From assembly GCA_965250275.1 (NCBI GenBank), contig OZ252297.1:2542001-2606000 (forward strand): a stretch of 64,000 nt of DNA, in the 5' to 3' direction. This document shows, in pieces, positions 51,557 to 60,261 of this stretch; the first letter of the stretch is position 1, and every line of letters starts with the position of its first letter. The translations under genes and the position numbers were made by a program. The notes under the pieces are model-generated. The model worked only from the letters and a program-made list of their open reading frames with translations, was not told where the DNA came from and did not search any database. The DNA is from G965250275 sp965250275 (lineage in GTDB: Bacteria > Pseudomonadota > Alphaproteobacteria > Rhodobacterales > Rhodobacteraceae).

Positions 51557-54500
51557 CTAGGCTCCGGCTTTCGATTTCTTACGTTTTTCGACGACTTTTT
51601 CGGCCAGATCCCGGGCAATGGCAAAGGCCCCTTTGATCTTGTCCGCGTCGCTGCGCCAATCCCGCCGCACAACGATCTTATTGTCCTTGACCTTTGCCTG
51701 ACCACGCTGGTCCTGAATGAAGGCCACAAGCCCTTCGGGCGAGGCGAACTTATCATTGTGGAACTGGATCGTTGCCCCTCTCGGACCACCGTCCAGTTTT
51801 GCGATACCGGCCCGTTTGCACATGGTCTTGATCCGCACCACCAACAGCAACGTGTTGACCTCTTTGGGCAGTTTGCCGAACCGGTCGATGAGCTCCGCCG
51901 CAAAGCCTTCAAGTTCAACTTTGGTCGTCAACCCGCTGAGCCGGCGATACAATCCTAGTCGCACGTCAAGATCGGGTACATAGTCCTCCGGGATCAGAAC
52001 AGGCACACCCAGATTGATCTGAGGGGCCCATTGACCGTCTGCGTCACTCAACCCTTCCATCTGGCCGGACCGGATCTTGGCAATCGCCTCTTCCAGCATC
52101 GACTGGTAGAGTTCGTACCCCACATCGCGCATCTGTCCCGATTGCTCTTCGCCCAGAAGATTGCCGGCGCCTCTGATATCGAGGTCTTGAGAGGCAAGCG
52201 TGAAGCCGGCGCCCAACGTGTCCAATGACCCCAGTACCCGCAACCGTTTTTCAGCTGTGGCGGTCAGTCGTGCACGTGGTTTGGTGGTCAGGTAAGCATA
52301 CGCACGGGTCTTGGAGCGTCCGACCCGGCCCCGGATCTGATAAAGCTGTGCCAGCCCGAACATGTCGGCCCGGTGAATGATCATTGTGTTGGCCGTCGGA
52401 ATATCCAGGCCGGACTCAACAATGGTTGTGGCCAACAGGACGTCGTATTTACCATCATAAAAGGCATTCATGCGGTCATCGAGCTCACCCGCGGCCATTT
52501 GACCATGAGCCGTGACAAAACTCACCTCGGGGACTTGCGTACGAAGGAACTCTTCGATTTCCGGCAAGTCAGAAATGCGCGGCACCACATAAAAGCTCTG
52601 CCCGCCCCGGTAATGTTCGCGCAACAGCGCTTCGCGCACCGTGATCGCATCAAATTCACTGACATATGTGCGAATGGCCAGCCGGTCGACAGGCGGCGTT
52701 CCGATGATCGACAGGTCGCGCACGCCAGAGAGCGACAGCTGCAGCGTTCGTGGGATTGGCGTGGCCGTCAGTGTCAGCACGTGTATGTCCGAGCGCAGCT
52801 GCTTGAGCCGTTCTTTGTGGGCGACGCCGAAATGCTGCTCTTCGTCGATGACCAGCAACCCAAGGTTCTGGAATCGCACGCCTTTGGCCAAGAGCGCGTG
52901 TGTCCCGATCACGATGTCCACGCTGCCGCGGGCCAACCCGTCGCGTGTCGCTTGCGCTTCCTTTGCCGACACAAAGCGGGACAGCTGCCGCACCTCCATC
53001 GGAAAACCCCGGAACCGCTCTGCAAACCCGGCATAGTGCTGCCGTGCCAGCAAGGTTGTGGGTGCGATGACCGCGACCTGCACACCGGACATGGCCGCGA
53101 CGAACGCGGCCCGCATTGCAACCTCGGTCTTGCCGAAACCAACATCGCCGCAGATTAAACGATCCATCGGTTGACCGCTGGTCAGATCCCCCAACACGTC
53201 CTCAATGGCGCGTAACTGATCATCTGTTTCCTGGTAGGGGAATCGCGCGCTGAACGCCTCCCAGGCGTGCGGTGGCGGCTCCAGAACGGCCGCTTTGCGC
53301 AAGGCACGTTCGGCGGCAACGCGGATCAGGCGGTCCGCCATTTCACGGATACGTTCCTTGAGCTTGGCTTTTTTGGCTTGCCAGGCGCCGCCGCCCAGCC
53401 GGTCCAATAAGCCTTCTTCGTGGCCGTACTTGGACAGCAGCTCAATGTTCTCAACTGGCAGGTAGAGCCGTGCGTTTTCGGCGTAGACCAAACTGAGACA
53501 TTCATGCGCAGCGCCAGCGGCGGTGATGACCTCCATCCCCTGGTAGCGACCGATCCCGTGGTCCACATGCACAACCAGATCGCCGGGGGACAAGGATTGG
53601 GTCTCGGTCAGAAAATTCTCAGCGCGGCGGCGACGCTTAGGGGCCCGGATCAACCGGTCGCCAAGGACATCCTGCTCCGAAATCACTGTCAGATCGTCGG
53701 TTTGAAACCCATGCTCCAAGGCCCAGACGACCAGATGCAGACCCCGTTTCCCCAAACCACGAGAATTGGTGATCAGAATCGTTTCTGCCAGCCCTTCGTC
53801 TTCGATCAGACCGGCCAGCCGTTCGCGCGCGCCCTCCGAATAGCTCGCGACGACTACAGGACCGGCAGGAAGGCGTGCTTTGATATGATCTGCCAAGGCC
53901 CCGAAGAGGCTGAGATTCTCCTGCTGGCGTTCGGGAGAGAAATTGCGACCGATCCGTCCCCCTGCATCGATCACACCCGGTCCGCTTGCCTGCGCCAGAG
54001 GATGAAACTGCAAAACGCGCCGCCCCTGCAGCGCGGTATCCCACGCCGTATCGTCCAGATAGAGCAGGCTGGGCGGTGCAGGTTTGTAGACCGTGTCGAT
54101 GCGCGCCTTCTGCGACATCGCTTGACGGCGTGTTTCATACTGATCTTCGATACTATCCCATCTAGACAGTCGTGCCGGCGTCGTCTGATCATCCTGGGTG
54201 ATGGTGGCGTCCGGCAGATAGTCGAAGAGTGTTTCCAGTTCGTCATGGAAAAACGGCAACCAATGCTCGACACCCTGGTGTTTCCGCCCCGCGCTGACAG
54301 CTTCATAGAGCGGATCGTCGGTTCCCGCAGCACCGAACTCTCCCCGATAACTCTGCCGGAAGCGGGTGATGGAAGCCTCATCCAGAATGACCTCAGAGAC
54401 AGGTGCCAGTTCTACGGCGTCCAGCTTTTCCGTCGTGCGCTGGGTGACCGGGTCGAACCGACGGGCCCCGTCCAGAACATCGCCGAACATGTCCAGGCGA

Positions 54501-55018
54501 ACCGGCCCGCCTTCGCCCGGCGGGTAGAGATCAATGATCCCGCCCCGAATGGCGTAATCGCCAGGCTCCATCACAGTCGGGCTTTGCGAAAACCCCATGC
54601 GCGCCAGGAAGTCGCGTAGGGCCGCCTCGTCAATGCGTGCGCCCACCGTGGCGGTAAAGGCGGCTTCTTTGAGGACCGACCGCGCAGGCACACGCTGCGT
54701 GGCTGCGTTGAGTGTTGTCAGCAAGACAAACTGATCGGGTATCTCATGAACAAGCGCGGCGAGCGTTGCCATCCGCGCCGCCGAAATGTCGGGGTTGGGG
54801 GAAACCCGATCATAAGGCAGACAATCCCAACCGGGAAACACCAAGACCGGCAAGTCAGGCGCGAAGAACGCAAGGGCCGCGCGCATGGCTTCCAGCCGCT
54901 TGTCGTCACGCGCAATATGACACACGGGGCGCCCGGTTCTGGCAACCTCGTTCTGGATCAGGCGTGCGTCGAACCCTTCGGGCGCGCCGCCGACGGTCAT
55001 GTGTCCCTGTTCGGTCAT
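51557..55018 (-). CDS. mfd: Transcription-repair coupling factor Mfd
   Basis: An 1153-residue DNA translocase that removes stalled RNA polymerase and recruits UvrA. It has an N-terminal UvrB-like region, the RNA-polymerase-interaction domain at about 470-550 (LVVHVDHGIGRYQG), Walker A GDVGFGKTE at about 624, DEEQ at about 725, the TRG motif TATPIPRTLQLSLSGVRDLS at about 755, and a C-terminal TRCF domain. It is full length. The C terminus is Lys-rich (KKSKAGA). It is 33 bases downstream of a membrane protein gene on the same strand. Confidence 0.98.
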   Translation of the reverse strand: MTEQGHMTVGGAPEGFDARLIQNEVARTGRPVCHIARDDKRLEAMRAALAFFAPDLPVLVFPGWDCLPYDRVSPNPDISAARMATLAALVHEIPDQFVLLTTLNAATQRVPARSVLKEAAFTATVGARIDEAALRDFLARMGFSQSPTVMEPGDYAIRGGIIDLYPPGEGGPVRLDMFGDVLDGARRFDPVTQRTTEKLDAVELAPVSEVILDEASITRFRQSYRGEFGAAGTDDPLYEAVSAGRKHQGVEHWLPFFHDELETLFDYLPDATITQDDQTTPARLSRWDSIEDQYETRRQAMSQKARIDTVYKPAPPSLLYLDDTAWDTALQGRRVLQFHPLAQASGPGVIDAGGRIGRNFSPERQQENLSLFGALADHIKARLPAGPVVVASYSEGARERLAGLIEDEGLAETILITNSRGLGKRGLHLVVWALEHGFQTDDLTVISEQDVLGDRLIRAPKRRRRAENFLTETQSLSPGDLVVHVDHGIGRYQGMEVITAAGAAHECLSLVYAENARLYLPVENIELLSKYGHEEGLLDRLGGGAWQAKKAKLKERIREMADRLIRVAAERALRKAAVLEPPPHAWEAFSARFPYQETDDQLRAIEDVLGDLTSGQPMDRLICGDVGFGKTEVAMRAAFVAAMSGVQVAVIAPTTLLARQHYAGFAERFRGFPMEVRQLSRFVSAKEAQATRDGLARGSVDIVIGTHALLAKGVRFQNLGLLVIDEEQHFGVAHKERLKQLRSDIHVLTLTATPIPRTLQLSLSGVRDLSIIGTPPVDRLAIRTYVSEFDAITVREALLREHYRGGQSFYVVPRISDLPEIEEFLRTQVPEVSFVTAHGQMAAGELDDRMNAFYDGKYDVLLATTIVESGLDIPTANTMIIHRADMFGLAQLYQIRGRVGRSKTRAYAYLTTKPRARLTATAEKRLRVLGSLDTLGAGFTLASQDLDIRGAGNLLGEEQSGQMRDVGYELYQSMLEEAIAKIRSGQMEGLSDADGQWAPQINLGVPVLIPEDYVPDLDVRLGLYRRLSGLTTKVELEGFAAELIDRFGKLPKEVNTLLLVVRIKTMCKRAGIAKLDGGPRGATIQFHNDKFASPEGLVAFIQDQRGQAKVKDNKIVVRRDWRSDADKIKGAFAIARDLAEKVVEKRKKSKAGA

Positions 55019-55051
55019 GGCAATGTCAGATGGGCCCCCGTCCGCGTGGCG

Positions 55052-55579
55052 TCAACCACCCAGAACACCGATGGAAAGGTTCTGATACATGCCCCAAAGG
55101 GCGGTGACAAAGATCGACACCGTTCCGATCATCTGCGTGTACAGACGGCAACGCGTGAGACGTTGATAAAGTTTGGGTCCGCTGGCCCCTTCGCTTTCGA
55201 TAAGACGCGCGGTCGAGAGGCTCAGCGCTCCGACCAGCGACATCGGAAAAGCCAGCAGAAACACCGCTTGCGCAAACTCGACGTTGTAGACAAACCCCAA
55301 AATCACCAGCGTCGAGAGGATGAAGCATGTGAATCCCAGCAGCCACAGCCCGGACACGCGACCGATATAGAGCAAGCGGTTCACGTTCACACGGGTGATG
55401 TCCTCCAGATCGAGTTCCGCCTGCCCTCCGTTGCGTTTGGCGCGCTGTACCATGTCGAATGGCACACCGAGCACCCAGTGACTGGCCGACGACCAAACGA
55501 CCGCAAGAGCGATCCAGAACCAAAGGTTCGAAAAAGATCGCAAGTCGATCAGTTCAATGAGGGAGCTGTACCAGTCCAC
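55052..55579 (-). CDS. Small integral membrane protein of unknown function
   Basis: A 175-residue protein with about four hydrophobic helices (near residues 18-35, 77-97, 101-123 and 149-167). The first loop contains GVPFDMVQRAKRNGG and the second MSLVGALSLSTARLIE. It looks conserved in Rhodobacterales but I do not recognise a function. The GTG start at 55579 has AGGA eight bases upstream; the open frame continues 35 codons without support. mfd follows at once and hemB diverges. Confidence 0.75.
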   Translation of the reverse strand: MDWYSSLIELIDLRSFSNLWFWIALAVVWSSASHWVLGVPFDMVQRAKRNGGQAELDLEDITRVNVNRLLYIGRVSGLWLLGFTCFILSTLVILGFVYNVEFAQAVFLLAFPMSLVGALSLSTARLIESEGASGPKLYQRLTRCRLYTQMIGTVSIFVTALWGMYQNLSIGVLGG

Positions 55580-55702
55580 GCCCGTATTCCTATGCGCCCT
55601 TTGGGCTGTCCTGTTGGCTCGGTCGGTTGCCAAGTCACGGCAACCCTTGTGAGCGGTGTCTTTCCATGCCACCCAATAGCGCAATGATCAAGGAGGAGTG
55701 CC

Positions 55703-56701
55703 ATGCGGCCCGTGATTGCCCCCTACCCTGCTGCCCGTCCGCGTCGCCTGCGTCAGTCGCCAGCGGTGCGCGTGCTGGTCCAGGAATCGACGCTGAGTGT
55801 CGGCGACCTGATCTGGCCCGTCTTCGTCCGTGATGGGGAGGGCATCGAAGAGCCGGTCCCGTCCATGCCCGGCGTTGTCCGCCGCAGCGTAGACAAAGTG
55901 GTTGATGCCGCGCGTGAGGCCGCGGATCTTGGAATCCCGGCAATCTGCATCTTCCCCTATACCGGACTGGACGCGCGTACCGAGGATTGTGCGGGGGCAT
56001 GGGACCCTCAGAACAATGCCAACCGGGCCATCCGGGCCATCAAGAAGGCCGTGCCCGGGATCGCGATCATGACGGATGTTGCGCTCGACACTTACAATAT
56101 CAATGGCCATGACGGGTTCGTCGAAGACGGCGAAATCGTGAATGATCGCACGGTCGATGCGCTGGTCAAAATGACTCTGGCCCAAGCAGACGCCGGTGCC
56201 GATATCATCGGGCCAAGCGATATGATGGACGGCCGTATCGGTGCGCTGCGCTCGGCGCTGGAGACTGCCGGGCATCAGAACGTAATGATACTCAGTTATG
56301 CGGCCAAATACGCCAGTGCGTTCTATGGGCCCTTTCGGGATGCTGTCGGCGCCTCCTCTGCCCTGACCGGAGACAAGAAGACTTACCAGATGGATCCGGC
56401 AAACGGGGATGAAGCCTTGCGCTTGGTTGAACGCGATCTTCAGGAGGGTGCCGACATGGTCATGGTCAAACCCGGTCTGCCCTATCTAGATATCTGTCGG
56501 CGCGTCAAAGACACCTTTGGAGCGCCCACCTTCGCCTATCAGGTGTCCGGAGAATATGCGATGATTCAGGCTGCGGCCCAGCACGGATGGATCGACGGAG
56601 ATCGGGTGATGCTGGAAAGCCTGATGGCGTTCAAGCGCGCCGGATGCGACGGCGTTCTGACCTACTTTGCCCCCGCGGTTGCGCGCGCGCTCCAGCGTTG
56701 A
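55703..56701 (+). CDS. hemB: Delta-aminolevulinic acid dehydratase (porphobilinogen synthase)
   Basis: A 332-residue enzyme joining two ALA molecules to porphobilinogen in tetrapyrrole synthesis. The Schiff-base lysine is Lys256 in VMVKPGLP and the other active-site lysine is Lys202 in YAAKYASAFYGPFR. In the metal-site region the three cysteines of zinc enzymes are replaced by Ala127, Asp129 and Asp137 (DVALD...GHDG), the pattern of Mg2+-type enzymes. GGAGG precedes the ATG. pcp follows after five bases. Confidence 0.97.
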   Translation: MRPVIAPYPAARPRRLRQSPAVRVLVQESTLSVGDLIWPVFVRDGEGIEEPVPSMPGVVRRSVDKVVDAAREAADLGIPAICIFPYTGLDARTEDCAGAWDPQNNANRAIRAIKKAVPGIAIMTDVALDTYNINGHDGFVEDGEIVNDRTVDALVKMTLAQADAGADIIGPSDMMDGRIGALRSALETAGHQNVMILSYAAKYASAFYGPFRDAVGASSALTGDKKTYQMDPANGDEALRLVERDLQEGADMVMVKPGLPYLDICRRVKDTFGAPTFAYQVSGEYAMIQAAAQHGWIDGDRVMLESLMAFKRAGCDGVLTYFAPAVARALQR

Positions 56702-56705
56702 GCCC

Positions 56706-57374
56706 ATGCAACGGATTCTGCTGACCGGTTTCGAAGCCTTCGGAACAACACCGATCAATCCAGCCGAGCAGGTTGCACGGCGTCTCGACGGACAAAGCAT
56801 TGCCGGTGCAGAGATCACGTCCCTGATCGTGCCGAACTCGTTTTTCATCTGCATTGATGCCGTCAAGGATGCGATCGCCGACCATCGACCGGATGCGGTT
56901 GTGATGATGGGCGAGTATGGCGGGCGGGCAACGATAACTGTGGAACGGATTGCCCAAAATCTGAACGATGGCGCGCGGTACGGCCTTCGGGACAACGCCG
57001 GCAAGCTTCTGCAGGACGTTATGACCGTTCCAGATGGCCCGGTTGCGTATCTCTCGACCCTGCCGATCCGGGCAATGGTTCTTGCTATGCGCAAGGCCGG
57101 AATTCCGGCGGACATATCGGATGCGGCGGGAACGTTCTGTTGCAATCATCTGATGTATGGGATCCTGCACCATGCGGCGACCGAAGCCCCGGATCTGCCT
57201 GCAGGCTGGATCCATCTTCCGCATCTGCCCGCCGTTGCTGCAATGGAGCAGAATTTGGGTGCGCCCAGCATGTCTCTTGAAACGGCGTCTGAGGGTGTCC
57301 GGGTGGCGCTGGAAGCCTTGATCACCCATCCGGAAGACGTCACCGAACCGGTTTCATCCCGCCTGCAGATCTAG
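56706..57374 (+). CDS. pcp: Pyroglutamyl-peptidase I
   Basis: A 222-residue C15-family peptidase that removes N-terminal pyroglutamate from peptides. The catalytic residues are Glu80 (TITVERIAQN), Cys146 (GTFCCNHLMY) and His170 (WIHLPHLP). ATG 56706 lies just after the hemB stop, so co-transcription with hemB is likely although the two functions are unrelated. Confidence 0.93.
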   Translation: MQRILLTGFEAFGTTPINPAEQVARRLDGQSIAGAEITSLIVPNSFFICIDAVKDAIADHRPDAVVMMGEYGGRATITVERIAQNLNDGARYGLRDNAGKLLQDVMTVPDGPVAYLSTLPIRAMVLAMRKAGIPADISDAAGTFCCNHLMYGILHHAATEAPDLPAGWIHLPHLPAVAAMEQNLGAPSMSLETASEGVRVALEALITHPEDVTEPVSSRLQI

Positions 57375-57539
57375 CGGCAACGACGCGCCATACGGGGGCG
57401 CAGGAACGTTTTGGCTTTGTGAGATCTGCGGCTGCGCGTAAACTGCGGGCCAGCGGCGGTGCACCTGCGCAATTGATCCCCGCCCTGCCCCTATTCTGGA
57501 TCCGGCTCGTGGCTGGTCCGCAAAGAGATTGGAAGACCT

Positions 57540-58547
57540 GTGAAAGCCCTGCGTGATGTTGCCCTGATTTATGGCAGCGCCCTGATCCTCAGCTTTTTCT
57601 CTGAAATGCTGTTCTTTAACGAAGGCCCCGCCTATTCGGTGATCGGCCTGCTTGATGATCCGCTTCTCTTGGTGGGACATCTGGTGGAGCTTGGCTTGTG
57701 GTACTCGGTGGTCGCCGCCCCGGTCTTATGGGCCATGTGGCGGTTCAACGTTCACAGCATCTGGGGCCTGTTTCTGGTTGGCTGCCTCTTTGGGTTTCTC
57801 ATCGAAGGTCTGGTGGTGCCCGCCATCTACTTCGAATTGCCCAATTCCCTCTTGTGGGTGGCCACGACATGGCATCCGTTGATTTGTGTCATGCTGGGAT
57901 GGTGGGGCGTGCGCCGCATCATGCAACGCGGCAGTTTGGTGCAAACCATCTCTCTGATGGTGGTGCTGGGGCTGTTCTGGGGCACATGGACCACGATCCT
58001 GATCGGCGCCGAGGTGGATCAGGAAGTCGCGGGCGATGTCGTGCGTGTCGGAGAAACCTTTGAACCGATCCCGATCGCACAATTCGCCGCCTTCACCTTC
58101 ATCACCACAACAGTCTGGGCTATTGGCAACCTGCTTGTGGACCGGGTCGGCACCCGCGATTACCAGCCAGGGCGCATTCAGCAGATCGTAATCGCGCTGA
58201 TTGCTCTGGCCGCACTTGGGCTGATGGCGATGACCGTTCAGGTGCTGGTGGCTGTCCTTGGAGTCGCTGTTCTGCTGCTCTGGCTGGGACTGGCGCGCAA
58301 TGCCCGCGTCGAAGCGCGGCCGAACATCTTTTCGCAGTTCACGCGCATTCCGCTGTTGCACCACAGCCTGATCTACATCACACCGGCGGTCGGCACGCTG
58401 ACCTATGACACGATGATTTCCAATGGCTGGGTCCTGGAGCCGATGCTCTACATTGGACCCGTTGTCTTGGTTGGCGCGGTGATGCTGCCTCTAAGCTTTG
58501 TAAGGCTTTTCATGCTGCCCAGGGTCGATCGGCCCGAAACTGAGTAA
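57540..58547 (+). CDS. Polytopic membrane protein of unknown function
   Basis: A 335-residue inner-membrane protein with about nine or ten helices. Conserved-looking loops are SEMLFFNEGPAYS and WATTWHPLICVMLGWWGVRR-like segments, and an acidic loop EVDQEVAGDVVRVGE. I do not recognise the family. The start is GTG at 57540 with GGAAG six bases upstream. It stands between pcp and the SYLF lipoprotein, each with its own gap. Confidence 0.75.
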   Translation: MKALRDVALIYGSALILSFFSEMLFFNEGPAYSVIGLLDDPLLLVGHLVELGLWYSVVAAPVLWAMWRFNVHSIWGLFLVGCLFGFLIEGLVVPAIYFELPNSLLWVATTWHPLICVMLGWWGVRRIMQRGSLVQTISLMVVLGLFWGTWTTILIGAEVDQEVAGDVVRVGETFEPIPIAQFAAFTFITTTVWAIGNLLVDRVGTRDYQPGRIQQIVIALIALAALGLMAMTVQVLVAVLGVAVLLLWLGLARNARVEARPNIFSQFTRIPLLHHSLIYITPAVGTLTYDTMISNGWVLEPMLYIGPVVLVGAVMLPLSFVRLFMLPRVDRPETE

Positions 58548-58608
58548 TCCGGCCCACCCCGATCCGCCCCGAAACAGCAGTATTCTGCCGATTCGATGGC
58601 GGTTAGGC

Positions 58609-58637
58609 GTGACACTGCCGATGGAAAAGCGTATAAA
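58609..58637 (+). promoter_or_regulatory. Promoter of the SYLF lipoprotein gene
   Basis: GTGACA (58609-58614), a 17-base spacer and TATAAA (58632-58637), each matching five of six consensus bases, 51 bases before the ATG. Confidence 0.6.
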
Positions 58638-58687
58638 AAACCCAAGATCGGTGAAACCGACAAACACAGGCAGTTACAGGCAACAAC

Positions 58688-59263
58688 ATGAGCTTTCCTA
58701 AATCCGCCCGGCTGACCCGCCGTGCATTTTCGCTGTCGCTTCTGGCGACGTCCGGCGCCCTTGCGGCGTGCAACAACGGCGTCGGCAGTCAGGGTGGACC
58801 CACCATCGACGCCCGCGTCGACGCAACCTTGAACGAGATGTATACCGTCTATCCCAACACAGCGGATCTGGCGGCGAAATCCGCCGGGATGCTGGTGATG
58901 CCACTGGTGACTGAGGCTGGTTTTCTCTTCGGTGGCAGCTATGGCCGTGGGGCGCTTCGCGTCGATGACGTCACGGTGGACTACTACTCCAATACTGCTG
59001 CCAGCGCCGGGCTTCAGATCGGAGCGCAGCAATATGCCCACGTTCTCTTTTTTATGACCGAAGATGCGTTGATGAAATTCCGCCGTGCGCCGGGCTGGAC
59101 CGTTGGTGCTGACGTCGAATACGTGATCAACGATGTGGGTGAATCCGTTGCCGCGGACAGCAACACGCTGACCTCACCCATTCTGGCCGCGGTGTTCGGT
59201 CAGGCAGGGCTGCGGTTCGGGGCGACGCTCGAAGGCAGCAAATACAACCGCATCATCCCCTGA
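58688..59263 (+). CDS. SYLF/YSC84-domain lipoprotein
   Basis: A 191-residue exported protein. The signal peptide has a twin Arg (TRRAFS) and a lipobox LAAC with Cys28, so it is probably a lipoprotein. The remainder fits the SYLF (YSC84-like, lipid-binding) domain, with SAGMLVMPLVTEAGFLFGGS, GRGAL and the C-terminal LEGSKYNRI. The family binds phosphoinositides in eukaryotes; the bacterial role is unknown. A good promoter lies upstream and a hairpin after the stop. Confidence 0.88.
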   Translation: MSFPKSARLTRRAFSLSLLATSGALAACNNGVGSQGGPTIDARVDATLNEMYTVYPNTADLAAKSAGMLVMPLVTEAGFLFGGSYGRGALRVDDVTVDYYSNTAASAGLQIGAQQYAHVLFFMTEDALMKFRRAPGWTVGADVEYVINDVGESVAADSNTLTSPILAAVFGQAGLRFGATLEGSKYNRIIP

Positions 59264-59270
59264 CACGATC

Positions 59271-59290
59271 GGGGCGCCCCGAGGCGCCCC
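59271..59290 (+). terminator. Hairpin after the SYLF gene
   Basis: Perfect 8-bp stem GGGGCGCC/GGCGCCCC with a four-base loop in the 38-base convergent gap. It is followed by CAATTTG on the plus strand, a weak U tract. It may serve both genes. Confidence 0.5.
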
Positions 59291-59301
59291 CAATTTGCCG
59301 T

Positions 59302-60174
59302 TTAGCCGAGAGCCCGCAAGCGTCCCAGAAGGCTGGACGTGTCCCAGCGCCCGCCACCGAGTTTCTGCACATCCTTGTAGAATTGGTCCACCAGTGCCGT
59401 GACTGGCAGACTGGCGCCGGTTTCATCTGCGGTGTCGAGGCAGATGCTCAAGTCTTTGCGCATCCAGTCCACCGCGAAGCCGTGCTCAAACTGGTCGTCC
59501 AGCATGGTTTCATAGCGATTGGACATTTGCCAGGATCCAGCGGCGCCCTGGCTGATCACCTCTACCACGGCGCGCCCGTCCAATCCGGCTTTTTCCGCGA
59601 AGTGCAGCGCTTCGGAGAGGCCTTGTACCAGTCCGGCAATTGCAATCTGGTTGCACATCTTGGTCATCTGACCGGCCCCGCTCTCACCGATGCGCCGGCA
59701 GATCCGTGCGTAAGCGTCGATGATCGGTTCGGCCCGTTGATAGGCGCCCTCGTCGCCACCACACATCACGCTGAGGATCCCGTTTTCGGCCCCGGCCTGA
59801 CCGCCTGAAATCGGCGCGTCGACAAAGCTGATCTGAGCCGCGTCCGCAACGGCATAGAGTTCCCGCGTTACCTTGGCCGATACCGTTGTGTGATCGACAA
59901 AAACCGCACCGCCTGACATCTTCGAAAAAGCACCGTTCTCACCGACACACACTTCGCGCAGATCGTCGTCATTGCCCACACAGGCCATCACAAATTCTGC
60001 CCCTTCCGCGGCCTCTGCAGGTGTGCGGGCAAATGCGCCTCCGTGCTCTGCCGCCCAGGCCTCCGCCTTCGTTGTCGTTCGGTTGTAGACCGTTACCTCG
60101 TGTCCGGCTTTGCTCAGATGTCCGGCCATGGGATACCCCATGACACCCAGTCCCAGAAACGCCACTTTTGCCAT
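59302..60174 (-). CDS. Beta-hydroxyacid dehydrogenase (3-hydroxyisobutyrate dehydrogenase family)
   Basis: A 290-residue NAD(P)-dependent enzyme. It has the Rossmann GLGVMGYPMAGHL at the start, the substrate-binding DAPISGGQAGAENG (about residue 117), and the catalytic Lys in GAGQMTKMCNQ. These are shared by 3-hydroxyisobutyrate, tartronate semialdehyde and glyoxylate/succinic semialdehyde reductases, so the substrate is open. The start at 60174 follows AAGGG; the long open frame beyond it runs into the acylase gene and is not real. It diverges from the acylase gene. Confidence 0.88.
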   Translation of the reverse strand: MAKVAFLGLGVMGYPMAGHLSKAGHEVTVYNRTTTKAEAWAAEHGGAFARTPAEAAEGAEFVMACVGNDDDLREVCVGENGAFSKMSGGAVFVDHTTVSAKVTRELYAVADAAQISFVDAPISGGQAGAENGILSVMCGGDEGAYQRAEPIIDAYARICRRIGESGAGQMTKMCNQIAIAGLVQGLSEALHFAEKAGLDGRAVVEVISQGAAGSWQMSNRYETMLDDQFEHGFAVDWMRKDLSICLDTADETGASLPVTALVDQFYKDVQKLGGGRWDTSSLLGRLRALG

Positions 60175-60261
60175 GATGTCAGCCCTTTGTCCCTCGTACA
60201 TCTTTGATGTAATGGTACGTATCAGCCCCATCGGGCAGGTCAATCTTCTCAGGAGTGTTTC

